Below, piece after piece: positions 20,760 to 33,000 of a stretch of DNA of 64,000 nt. Made by a program: the position numbers and the translations under genes. Position 1 is the first letter of the stretch. Every line of letters starts with the position of its first letter. Origin of the DNA: Plasmopara viticola (lineage: Eukaryota; Oomycota; Peronosporomycetes; Peronosporales; Peronosporaceae); contig MBPM02000043.1 of NCBI GenBank assembly GCA_001695595.3, positions 124,001 to 188,000 of the forward strand, in the 5' to 3' direction. The notes under the pieces are model-generated. The model ran no database searches and was not told where the DNA came from. It saw only the letters and a list, made by a program, of their open reading frames with translations.

Positions 20760-22891
20760 GCGGCATAGTCTGCGCGATTTGCTTACCGCCGAAGGGAGTA
20801 CAGTAAATAGGCTCTAGATCAGCTTGATTAGGTGACATGATGTTTGGCAGGGAATGGGGGGGTGGGTCTTGGCTTTAGTATGTACATTCTTTTTTGTGGA
20901 TATCGATTGTGACAGGCTATTGTATTCTGGGGAGCGTCGGGTTTGAACAAGACTTGGGTACTATCGATGCCATGTGGGAGCGAACGCCTAAGCAGCAGGA
21001 AAAAAAGAGGCAGTGGAATCCTCGTCACTATTTCTAGTAATCATGGATTGAAAGAACCTTTTCGTCAATGCGATGACAGTTTAGAGGGCCTCGAGCTTTG
21101 TTGACGGGGAGTACGAGCTGTATTGCCATCGACCATTATCTTGGCGCTGGAGTAGGTTTATAAATCTCTGGGTTCTTTGCCATGAGTTATCACTGAAGTC
21201 AAGCATTGGGACAATACGGCAGCTGGGATTATGAGAAAAAAGGAAGGAAGACATCCGGCACTCTTGAAAAAAGTACTCTAATTGAGAAATTGGTTAGATA
21301 GAGGATATAACTATGATTAAGCGCAAAAAATACTAGAGCGAGTGGTTTATTACACGATGCTTAAATTGTGGAAATTAAGCGCGGTAACAAACAGAGGTTT
21401 TAACAGGTATTTCAGTATAAAGACCTGACATGAAAGTATTGTACCCCGTGCTTTCATCCTTGTTGATGGTTACCACAGACCTTATCGCGTAACCCTCAAA
21501 AAGTACAAGCCATGCAAAATTGGGGTTGATTCATAACGCAAACACGCCCAAAACCGGTAAGTAAGCAAAAAACTACGTCAACGTGTTTACGGTCTATTCA
21601 GGTAGGACGCTAGCCCAGACGTCAGCCATTGTCTCACTATGAAAAAAAAAACGCAGTTGTTCGAACAAGGCCAAACCAAAGCCCTCATTCTCCACTCGGT
21701 TGACGTTTCCACATGAGAATATACCGGTCGACGCTTTCAATTCTCACTTTTCATTTGCAATGACGATCTTCTCTCGTAGCTTCGTGTGTTTGAAACGCTG
21801 CGTACATTTGTAAGAAACGGATGAGTACTGTTTTTGATGTGCAAACTGGTGGTACGTAAATTTTTGCAGATACGATGCCCGCTCTTGTTCTTATCTAGAA
21901 ACTTCTAAAGTTTAGGTAGATAAACACACAGTGTCGTGCTATCGTACCGTAAAGTACGGTACTGAGACGGACCTCAATACAGTAAAAAAACGTTTGGTCG
22001 AAGTGTAAATTACGCGAAACTTTACCTCGAAATAGAAAAAAAACCGCCTGTTTAGCCATGCAAATGCTCCCTAAAATCCTGCTGCTTGGCTCTCGAATAA
22101 CAATCGGAAAGCCAACACAGCGGTCAATCTAACTAACTGCACGCTGTTTGCTCATTAACACCTTGAGTTTGCTAGAAACTCAACGAATGGAAACGGTACC
22201 AGCTTTCCCGGTTTGCCCCTGTGTCGCGGCCGCCACGAATTTTAAAATTCTCTTCCCATTGCAGTCGACTGCTTGTACCTCGTTCGTGCATTGCAATTGA
22301 AAGGGAATGAGCGAGTCATTTATCTCACACCCGATTTGTGCTGTAATGCTTATTCTCACAAGCGCGATCTTTCATCAGCACATGTCTTTTGCATCTTTCA
22401 ATCTATATAGATCCACCAAATGACATGTTGACTTCATCAGTTCATACTTGCCTGATCAGTGCTCCATGAGCCGCTAAAGTACTCGACTGCGGAGAAGGAT
22501 CAGGCATCTTGTCTGAGCGTTATATTAAAAGCTCGATGTCATCTCCCCACCGGTCCTCTCTCCTTTCTCTATAACTAAAGCTTTATAAACGCCGCCATCC
22601 TCAAAGAATAGATTCGCAAGTAAAAAATTTAAAGCATTGCGTTAAAAGAAGCTTGAAATGAATGCAAACCTCTTGAATTACTGCACCTTCTAAAAGGATA
22701 GTTTTTAGAAGGTCTCCTTAAATTAGAAAGCCTGTGACAATATATCTAGGTATCTAGGTATACCGCCACGAGGTCTACATATAGATTATTAGAGGTCGAA
22801 TCATAACAGCTGTGCACAGTTCATCTGGCGATGAAGAACACGGCCACAGAACCTACTTGGTCGTACGCTCGTCGTATCAGTCGCAAAGGGA
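20760..22891. other. Intergenic, no gene seen
   Basis: About 2.1 kb of AT-rich sequence upstream of both the sulfatase (minus) and the effector candidate (plus). No frame is convincing. Short homopolymer runs and a direct repeat of TATCTAGG near 22742 are the only structure noticed. It presumably holds both promoters. Confidence 0.6.
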
Positions 22892-23443
22892 ATGGATCAG
22901 CGTATTTGCTTGATGCTCCTGGCCGTCGCTTTCGTCACGTGTGTGGCACATGACACTGTCGACGCGGATAAAGTTTTACAGGGTGCGCAAGACCGGACCA
23001 CGTTAACGCGGAGCACTCCCATTCTCCGCCGTGATAGTAATTCGTTCGACGCAGTGACTGAAGAGAGAGAATTTACTCTTCCAGGCTCAAGTTGGATCAA
23101 AGCTCTGGCCGACAAGACGTTCAATATTGCTGCAATGGCAAAATCTCGGCCCTCATTTGCAACGACCTTGAAGCAATTAAAAGTGCAAGGGTCAACAGAA
23201 TTTGCAAAGTTATCAAGTTTTGCGAAGCGCCTTTTCCACACTATGAAACACTCGCCTCCCGCGCGTTGGGTACATGCTAAGCTGAGTAAGTTGGCGCCAA
23301 AGCAGGCAACGAACGTGGGGTACCAGGCGATCGTACACAAGTCCTCGAGTAGACTCACGCGCTTCGTTATGACGTACGGCTCGGGCTTTTTATTTATCGT
23401 GGGGTTTTTTGTATTAGTTTTGGCGATTTTTAACGCCGTATAG
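22892..23443 (+). CDS. Candidate secreted RxLR-type effector with C-terminal membrane segment
   Basis: 183 residues. Residues 1-20 are a clear signal peptide (I-C-L-M-L-L-A-V-A-F-V-T-C-V-A). P-I-L-R at 43-46 is followed by E-E-R at 57-59, the spacing of an oomycete RxLR-dEER leader but with the first Arg replaced by Pro. The middle region is basic and helical, with two W residues in S-S-W-I-K and A-R-W-V-H that may form WY-like helices. The last 22 residues are strongly hydrophobic, predicting a tail anchor. It is isolated in gene-poor DNA, typical of effectors. Host target unknown. Confidence 0.68.
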   Translation: MDQRICLMLLAVAFVTCVAHDTVDADKVLQGAQDRTTLTRSTPILRRDSNSFDAVTEEREFTLPGSSWIKALADKTFNIAAMAKSRPSFATTLKQLKVQGSTEFAKLSSFAKRLFHTMKHSPPARWVHAKLSKLAPKQATNVGYQAIVHKSSSRLTRFVMTYGSGFLFIVGFFVLVLAIFNAV

Positions 23444-26400
23444 CTTTTACTCTAACATTTTATTATGTTCGACAATGTATTTGAAAGTTTTAGCTTAGAA
23501 TATTTCGATAGAATACAGATTTATGCTTAACATGCTCAACCAATCATGCCTGACATCAGCACTTAAGAGCAAAACAATCAGCCATGGCTTGCCGGTCGTT
23601 GGACGCAATCTTAGTCTTAGCTGCTGCATTAAGCAAAGATTTTGTGGTAAAAGCTAGCTTCCCATTAATGTACAACAAGAGGCTCTTGTTGCAAGACACA
23701 GATAAGCCGGTTTGCGTGTAGAAGATATATTTCAGAGAATATTTTTAGTATAAAGGCCATACCTTAATTACCAATGTTGTCTAGTTCACCTCATCACGCG
23801 GGGACATGCATCTATGCGTGTCCGACTTGTCGTCTGACTCAATGTCCATGCGAAAGAAATCACCTAGAGACAACAAAATCTTTCATTTTCAGGGGACTGA
23901 AGTAACCTGGAATGCCTCTTGACGTAGCTATCTATATTGAGAGCCGGGAAAGCGACGGGCTCACACAGAACATTGCACAGATGAGGCATGCAGTGAGATT
24001 TACGATCTTCCGTTGAACGACCGATCACTATCTCTGAAGTGAAGGTTTTGACGTTGCAGTTTGATGACTGGTCTAGGCAATTACAATTAGTGCATATCAG
24101 TATTCATGTAAAGTTAATTTACTGTTGCGGTCTTTTCAAAGTATCTTTGCTGCTTATCAAATTGGGTACCCATTTGAGCATGAAGAGCCTTCATACATTA
24201 GAAACTTGTTTATGGAAAGCAAAAATTACCACAAAGGCTTGGCTGCATGTAAACGCCTGATACTCCTCCCGATAAGACTGATTCTTCACCCAGTATTGTA
24301 CAGACAGGTGTTAAACATCACTCGTTCACTTTTGTAAAAACGATGCCCAAATAGGCAGTAAAGACGACTGCTAGTCGACCTGTTTGTCTAAAGATGATCC
24401 AAATGACTTCTAAGAAAGGTATCACTGCACTGGAACCTGCTTCTGTGCTTACAAATGCACCTACAACAAAGACTTGAGGTACAACACATGTTGCGCCGTG
24501 AGCTGCGAGCCAAACATGGTAAGACCCAGTTAATCAAGAAAGGCCCTGAAAGAGATCGCGGTGGGAAACTCCCGCTAATCGTTTTCTCTTTCCTTTTGGT
24601 CAGCAGACACGTTTGCCTTGGGGCGATAAAAAAGATGATGGTCACCGCAGGCGCTTCGACTTACACTTGGTTGGCTCTGCACCCACTAAAGTTGCGGAGA
24701 ATTGACATCAACCAGCCTTATGGCCCAAGAGTATGCTCAAAATGTAGTGAGAATGTCGTCGGACGCACCGGCCATGCGAGCCAGGGGTCAGAACTCGATC
24801 TGAGATACCTTTTTTGACAAGGTCACTGAAATTGGAGGCCAGTATTGTTTAAAGGGTTCCGTATCCACATGCAACTAATAAGTTGGCCACGCTATCGATT
24901 TAATATTCTATAGTCCAGCCTAGCCACAACTCCTTTCAACACTTACATGACTTTAACATGATCCCCCGTTTGCTGGTACAGTCCCGCTTAAAGTGTTTGA
25001 CTCGGCATCACTCAAAGCAATTCACCACCGTTTCTCTTCAAACTTCTCTCCTTTCAACACCTTGATCGTTCTTAAGCCATCTTAAATTTACCTTCGGCGA
25101 AAGGTTAGTAGATGCTACGCTTTTTTTTAGCTATGTAATATCACTTTCCCGTTGTACCAGTGCATTGACCTATTAAGATGTGTGTGGTCTTACAAGGTTA
25201 CATTTCGCTGTTGAATCGTAGCATGATTTGTTGCGCGTAACTTTACATGTTTCTATGCTAAAACTGGATGTATGCTTACATGGTCGATTAACAACATGGA
25301 AAAAATGTGCATCAATTGTTTGTCTGTGTAGCACTTCATTATTGTTAGCCTTCGCCAATATAGTTTTTACATCGTATAAGCGTAGACTTCTTTTGATTTC
25401 TAAACTAAAATACTTAACAAATCAATAGAAATAAAAGTAAAAGTGCAGAGGTGTTGCAGTAAATTGAAAGCGAGAATTCACTGTTCTTCGTACTATTAGA
25501 TCTCTACATAGTTCGCATTAGTCTTTTTATCAAAAGTTTGTATAACTCATGTAATCCTAAATTGTTTTAAGATTTATCGAGAGAACGGAGAAATCCTACA
25601 GCTGTTGCTAACATATTAGCTTTTACTAATAGGCACCACTAACTTCGTCTCCTTTTTTGTTGATGCTCATAACATCATTCACATAGCTGCAATCAGGAAA
25701 TACCACCAACTAGTGCGACACGCGCTGAACTCATGTAACCAAAACTTTAAACTTTTGTAAGCCAATATTTTCTATAGGTAATCTCTGTTTGACAAACACC
25801 ATGTTTTGTTTTGACTTGTGTCGCTATCCAAAACTTCTACACTGGTTATTCGGGCCTCACAGCTCATTTGAAAGCACAGATCTCAGATCGTTTGGCTACC
25901 TTACTAGTGATTTTTCGGTGTCAATCCAGCAACAATATTTAGACACGAGTGAAGCTCACGGTGTCCGAGCAACACACATTACTTCGGCAGAAGCACGCTA
26001 AGCCGTTAAACGACAATTTGATTGCTCGTGTAATACACTCATGTCACGCGCGTCTACAACCTCTGTTTAGAGTAAACAAGACCCAAGCCTCACGGTCGGC
26101 TTCGATCCTCTAGCTTCGAAAATCAGAGGGTGAATACGGTGACTTACTACCTCGACAAAGTGTGAGCCCAACTCGTGAGTCTGTGGCTACAGACTCGCAC
26201 GACTGTGTCGCACATCGCGCTCTCGCGAGTGGCCATGCTCACCTTACACACTGCGTGATCGACATTTATTTTAGATCTGGCGAGCTATAGCTTGTATTTA
26301 GTATTACCGGTGAGGCGCAAGAGCATAAGGTGCAGCCTGAGTGCCTCATTTGAATCTGAATTTGCGAGTAACCGGGTGTGATCGCCTGAGATGCTACGTC

Positions 26401-29400
26401 GGGTTTCTATGTCGTCAAACCGTGAGGCACTCGTAGGTTCAATTTCACTGTAAAATTTTTTTGGCGGCCTACAGTACTCTAAATAGACCAGAGACTTGGC
26501 ACCGGCACTGTGGACCGTACCGGTGATACCCACACCTTACAAAACGTTTGAAGATGACAGAATGATGCATAAGTGCTGGGTCTCTTTGGTACAAGCTTGC
26601 TTGGCTACAGACTCGTCGTCGACCAACCAAAAGCGTCGCCCTACCACGCAATACCAATAGACTTATGCTTTTGTCAGCACTCTTGCTGCTGTTACTATCA
26701 GAGATTTCTGTAGCTCCACCAATTTTAGCTGCCAAACGAAGTATAGCGAGACATAATCAAAAGCTTTACTCAGGTGGATTCGATATAGTCGATAAGCTCC
26801 CAGATTGAATTTTATATTTCCACTTTAATAGGTACCCTAACGAAGATGCCACGCTAGACTTCACTCGGCCGTACCCTCTTATTCAAAAAAGTGGAGCTCA
26901 CTTGATGTCTTGGCATTACATAATGCCCTAGGTACTCCTTGCCTTGACGATGTTTGTGACCGACGGCTGGCAAACGTGGCTAAAGTTCGGTAAATTGTAG
27001 CGCGAAGGACCTTGACTAGCTCTACTTAAACATGTAGCGCGTGTTCAGCTTCATGACCGCCGCGTCCTGTCCGATCAGATCATTAGGTAGACAATTGGCG
27101 CTGCGAGCAAATTGCTTCATTCGCGCGCCTCGAGACAAAAAAGTTACCTTTCAAGTCCGGAAGCATTTTTTTCCAGTATCTACCGATTTCTCCGGATAGT
27201 AAAGTTATAGCCATAGCGGTAATAAATATAATCTTGCATGTGTGCGACAGCGGCAGTATGAATGTAATGGAACGGACATTTACCTTCGGTCAGCATGCTT
27301 GCTTAGCTATACTTTGCCTGATTTTTATGCATTGCATAAATGCATTTTCTGCAACGTCTGAGTTATTCTGGTTTCCAGCATGATAACAGTCTTGGCTTTA
27401 CACTTTCTTAATTCTTTCGAGCGACACACCCTAATGTAGCAATACTAGTAGGATATGAGATCGCAGAGCTCCTTCATCTGACAATTGTCAGCATTGTGCA
27501 TCGCTTGACTGACAAGATGACATGTCTTGGTACAGTCAAACGCTATTAAAAATGCAGATTGTCATGAAAGTGTGAGGTATATTGATAACTCTACTGGAAT
27601 AATGTGCGGTCCGTGGAGTATGATATAAAGCCTTTGTTGAACAGCCGTGATCTGGCATGACCAAATTTAGTTACTTCAGTATTTGAGCCAATTGCTTACC
27701 ACGGCAAAATTCCAGCGTTGATCTTCATCGGAGTTGCTATCGCTTTCTCAGTGGATCAAGGTGACATCAAATAGGATCTAATGCTTCAAACAGTCATTAG
27801 ACTCAAGCATCGTTTGGCGAAGTTTGCTCGCTCCGAATAGAGATCAATTTACGCGTGTTGGCTTGCTCTTGACATCTCCTTGAGGCTCCAGCGTATGCTG
27901 CGGACCAGTTGACGCAGGAATACAATTCTTTGGCAGCGATGTCGAGTCTTTAGAAAGGCAAGCTCTGATCAGAGTTATCACTCCACTCGCACATCGACAC
28001 CACTGTCACTGCTACGAAGTACGAGCAGAAAAGGTCAACTTATTGTATTTATGTTCCTAAAGTCTGAAAAGCCTTACATCGTCCTCAAATACGGATAAAT
28101 AATCTAGCTAAAGCCCAAATTACCCCCAGCGAGCATGTGCTCTTTAAAGCAGTCAAGGAGCCCGGTAGTTCGCACTTTTTATAAGTTCAACAACCTACCT
28201 CTTACAGCTGCGCGTGTCGCACGCTGAGTAAAGACCAAATACTAGTGCTATAACCACTAAGGTACTTATGGTAGCGTTTCAAATGGACTTAAGGTCTGCC
28301 CAAGCATTGATAATCCGACGGGACTCTATATGATGGGCATGAATGAACAGAAGTAATACTGGTCGTTAGCGCGCACGTTATGTGTGGCGCACGGTGTAAC
28401 TCGGGTGAGAGACGGTAGAAAGAGTACCATTTAAGGGTACTTGACTCGGCGATACAAGCTTAAGAATGATGAGCAAAGCTTAAGACCAACATAATACTCG
28501 GTGTCTCGTTGCGGCAAAAGTCGAGCTCTCGTCGCAGTACGAGGTGCGGCTTACCGTTAGCCAGCCGACGATGATAAAAGACCAACGGCGTCGCTAGAAG
28601 CACCAACATAAGGGATGCGCGGAATTTTTTTGTCGCTTTCAAATCGAATAGTTGCCAAGCACTGTTGACACGACAATTGACCTTGACCACTTCTTGAAGC
28701 GGTGGCAGTAAAAAGCATATCAGTCGGGCTACTCTCGGGAGCTCAGGACCGGAGCCATCAAGACGTTTGACCCAGATCAAGTTGATCAAGTGGCCCATAT
28801 AGCACCTCCCATGTCATTATGGGCACTGGCGCGCGCCCCCAGCCATGCCATGACCGACCTTCCCGCAGCGAAAGCAAGACATCTGATGACACGATAACAC
28901 AGTAGGTAGGTGCCAGAAGCAACACCTGTGTCAGACTCATCGGCTTTAATATCGTATTCACTACTATATTAAACAAATCCGTTTATTGCTCTCAACCTCA
29001 CGCCACAACGTAATATTCATAAAGCACGAAGATTGAAGCATCTTTAAGCAAAACAGTTCGGCTCGAGTGAGACAGTACCAAGCTGCGCCTAAGCGCAAGC
29101 CAAAGGCAAAGACGTAGACCTAAGATACCATGTCTTACAAATCTCCAGAGCGAGATGACGCGTCTATTGAACATAGTCGCGCATCGACACATTGTCTCGC
29201 TTAAGCGCACAGAAATGAGCGCCCGAGCGCAAGGCGGCAAGAACAAGCTTACCAAAGACTTAAATTCAAGTCTTACCGGACAGCCAAAGTCCCATAAATT
29301 CACTTTCGCCAACGACAATTGATTAATCGCGAGGCAATCGCTATTAGCACCTACCCTATGTTCGTTCTAGCTGTTGCGTCATGTCTGCGCGGTCAGTCCT

Positions 29401-30016
29401 TTTTTCAAAATCCAACCGATAAAGTACGCGATCGTCAATCTCGATGAAAGAAAACAAGATCGAGTGCCCGAGTCACTATATACGCCAATCTGCTTTGATC
29501 TACAAGCCTCGCAATAGCTGTGAAGTAAGCGACACAAAACCATGCTCCCGACGGACTAAAAGCGCTTTTAATGATCTATAACTTCCTATATAAAAAAGAG
29601 AGAGAAAAGAGAAGAGCATAAAATTAGATTAATTACTAGCTTTTGCCTTTAAAACATCCCTATGCGTTATCGAAAAGAGCCTCATTCTCGACCACATGAT
29701 GGCAAAAAGGCCGCGCTCGCTTTTGCGTAGTAATGCACGAGTCCAGTCACAATGTGTGGCAGGCAACGTGTCGAAGATCGCGGTGGACTGGATACTCTTC
29801 ACGTTGTACCGGCCTTTGATGTGAACACAATTGGTCGTTGGCACACTTGGGCGTCTGTACCACCTCGTCGTGGGCACATTAGTGCGTCTGTACCACCCCG
29901 TCGTCATCCCACTCCACTGTGCACTCGACGACATGCCACTGCCTTTGACTGGACAGATCCACTGCATCTTCACCTTCTGCCCATTCTTCATTGTCTTAAT
30001 CGTCGAATAGTACGCA
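23444..30016. other. Gene-poor 6.5-kb interval
   Basis: No reading frame here has a recognisable domain, and no frame longer than about 130 codons is seen. A short palindrome GAGTCTGT-GGCT-ACAGACTC lies near 26180, and part of it (TGGCTACAGACTC) recurs near 26603. The frames at 28460-28798 and 28998-29318 (minus strand) look like random or decayed sequence. Confidence 0.55.
29850..29906 (+). repeat. 33-bp-spaced direct repeat upstream of the ABC gene
   Basis: GCGTCTGTACCACC followed by T or C and CGTCGT occurs at about 29851 and again at about 29884. It lies 110-165 bp before the ATG of the large ABC protein and contains the GTAC tetranucleotide that is common throughout that gene. Promoter element or simple duplication; undecided. 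Confidence 0.45.
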
Positions 30017-33000
30017 ATGGCGGACACTCCTTTCCAGCAGGAGGACCGAGGTGGTACAAAAGCTTCCCATGATCTCGTCCACCGCCATCCTCACTTGCGA
30101 GACCATGCCTCCTCGTCTCCTTTTCAGAGTCTTGGCACGCGTTTACTGCTTCAGAAGCACCTCCTGACTCCAGACTCTGCGACGTCAATGTCTTCGTTTG
30201 AAGAAGGTGCGTCGATCGACGGTGTCTCCGAAATGGGTACACCAGCCATGGAGGCAAAACGAGGGACAAAGAGACTGTCGTGTACCAGTCGTGATATGCT
30301 CGTACGCAGTTTTGATCCGTCGTCAAGTACCGGTGACGGAGTGCCGGAGGATATATGGAACAATCTCGTGATCAAGACGGTGCCGACTTTGGACACGCAA
30401 AGTGGTACGAGGACACCGTCGACGGTACCATGGTCACCACTAGCATCAAAGGGTACACGGCAAGAAGTGGACGATCACGTTTTGAATGCTACACAGTCTC
30501 TTGATGTGGAGAAAGACGTCGTTCGTACAGGAGATGCGACTAGAACGTACAGTTCTTCGACCCGAGTGGTACGACGACGAACGGTGAGTCCCGTTCGTCG
30601 GGTGATGGTCCATAAAACTGGTACAGACAGCCAGGTACATGATACAGGAGAGAATGTGGAAGTGAATTGCGACAATAACGTGCCTTTGCTAGATAGTGAC
30701 CATCTCTCGACCATAAACCACGCGACAAATGAGGGCTCAAGTCAAAAGAATAGCATTACTCATCGAGTCGTTCGACGAGTAGTTGTTCGAGAGGATGGTA
30801 CGCGTGTACCGATGGATTCGTACAGCGATTCGGACGGGTACGCTCTCGATGACGGGGACACTTGTACCAAAAGCGTTCAAAGCTTCAAGGACAGTACCAG
30901 TAGTGTGACAAGTGATACTTCGAGTGGCCATAGGCGACGAGTTATTACACGTCGGGTCGTATCAACGCCTGGCAAAAGGGTTCGACGTACGGTGGTACAC
31001 AGTGGTACCACCTCGAGTACCCATCAGTCTGTACTTACTGCAAATTGTGACGTTACGAGCAGCAACGGGGGTACATCCGAAAGAGGTATGGGTACGCGTC
31101 GAGTGGTTACGCCCCAGCGTGTGGTACACCGGACGGTCGTTCGAAAGGAAATTGTGGTACCGGAAGGTACCAATGAAGTGAACGAGAATGACTTTGCATC
31201 GAGTCAAGATAGCGTCGCGACTTGGAGTGAAGAGGAAGGCAAGGCAATGCGTGTGGCCACAAGAAGGCAACGTAGTGACGATAGCGACGCTGACGTGGAA
31301 CAAGAGGACGGGCGTTGGAGCCCAAAGTCGAGAGAGCTCGAGCCGGAAGCGTCCATGGTTGAGCTCGAACCGGTATCTACTTCTGCAATGAACGCCTTTG
31401 CGCCCAGTGGACCACCTCCTGACAAAGCAATGGCCTTGATCGATTTAGACGACGCCGTTGAGGTACCAGCTGCTGTACCCCACTCAAATGTACCGCTTAA
31501 GAAGGAGTCCCCAAGGGACCAGGAGGCCGACATCCCTGATCAAACGACTGGACACAGTCTTCGGCCATTTTGGAGCAGCAAGGCCACGTCTTTACAATCA
31601 AATGCACGATCACCCAACGCTTTTTCACCTCTAGAAGCGGCCACTCCATCGATTCACGACGAGGCGAATGACGTACCTGTGCCGGTCAAAACCGGGGACG
31701 GTCCCGACTATATACCGGTATGTACCCCTCGTGGTGCCACGCTACCTTCGCACGACATTCCAAGCGTCCATGACACCAACGTGGACCCACAACAGTCGGA
31801 CAGTGACGTCCCCAAGCACGCGCTCCAGGCTCCACGTCTTTGCTCCGATACGCCTCTCGACATCAACGACGGACACGAGCCCGTCTCGCCCTGCTCGTTG
31901 ACGTGGCGTCATGTATCGCTCCCTCACTCCTCGTCGTCCAGTGTCCATAGCCCTGCCAAGTATATGCTCGACGATGTAAGTGGCTCGATCGCAAGTGGCG
32001 AGTTCCTCGTCGTGACGGGGCCGTCCCAGCAGGAATCCCTTGCTCTCTTGTCGTGCTTGGCCGGGGATGAAGACACCATGGACGGCAGTGTCTTGGTGAA
32101 TGGCCACGAGTGGACCGCCACGACGAGGCATTCGATGGCGTATGTACGACCAGACACGTTGTTTCTAGAGACGTTGACCGTGTACGAACATTTAGTGTAC
32201 CACGCACGATTGCGTCGGCGACGGACGCAGAGAGAAGCGACGTGTGCCCAACAAGTGGAACGGGTGGTACAAGACTTGGGACTCGGTACCTGTCGGGACA
32301 CCCTCATTGGTGGCCACTCGTTGGCCGGGATTTCACGGACCGAGCGCACACGCTTGGCCCTCGCGACCGCTTGCCTTACGAAGCCATCGATTTTGTTTGT
32401 CGAAGACCCGACCGCAGGGTTGGATCCACTGAGCACGGAGAAGATGGTGGCAACGTTACGATGGCTGGCATTGGCGCGCGGAATGCTGGTCATTGGTACC
32501 GTGCAGGACCATCATTCGTATTGGTACGAGCACTTGGATCGTCTCTATCTTGTTGCCGATGGTTCGTGTGTGTACCATGGCAAAGCATGCAATGCCATGG
32601 CCTATTTTGATACGATCGGGTACCCTTGTCCCGAGTACACCAATCCCATGGAGTTCTTTATGCTTCAGATGGGACGTGGCGACCACGACGTGGGAGGAGC
32701 TCGTGTAGCTACTTTGAAGCAAGAATGGAGGGCACGAAGGGGTACAGAAGATGCGGTGACAAGCAGCGGTACGCTGGTACACGACTCTGCTGGTGAAAAC
32801 CGGGACGACCACCTGAGGTGGTGGGGTCAAGTGTACCTCTTGGGGGTTCGGCACTTTCGTGGGCTCAGTCGGTACCATGTGATCTATGGGTACCATCTGA
32901 TGACTGTGTTGCTCATTGGGGTACTCTTTGGCCTCGTGTACCTGCACCTGGACGTCGATGGTCAGCACGGCGTTCAAAATTATGCGGGTGCGTTGTTCAA

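Noticed and set aside
28460..29318. Two minus-strand frames of about 110 codons
   Set aside because: No domain, no start context and no support from repeats in the window.
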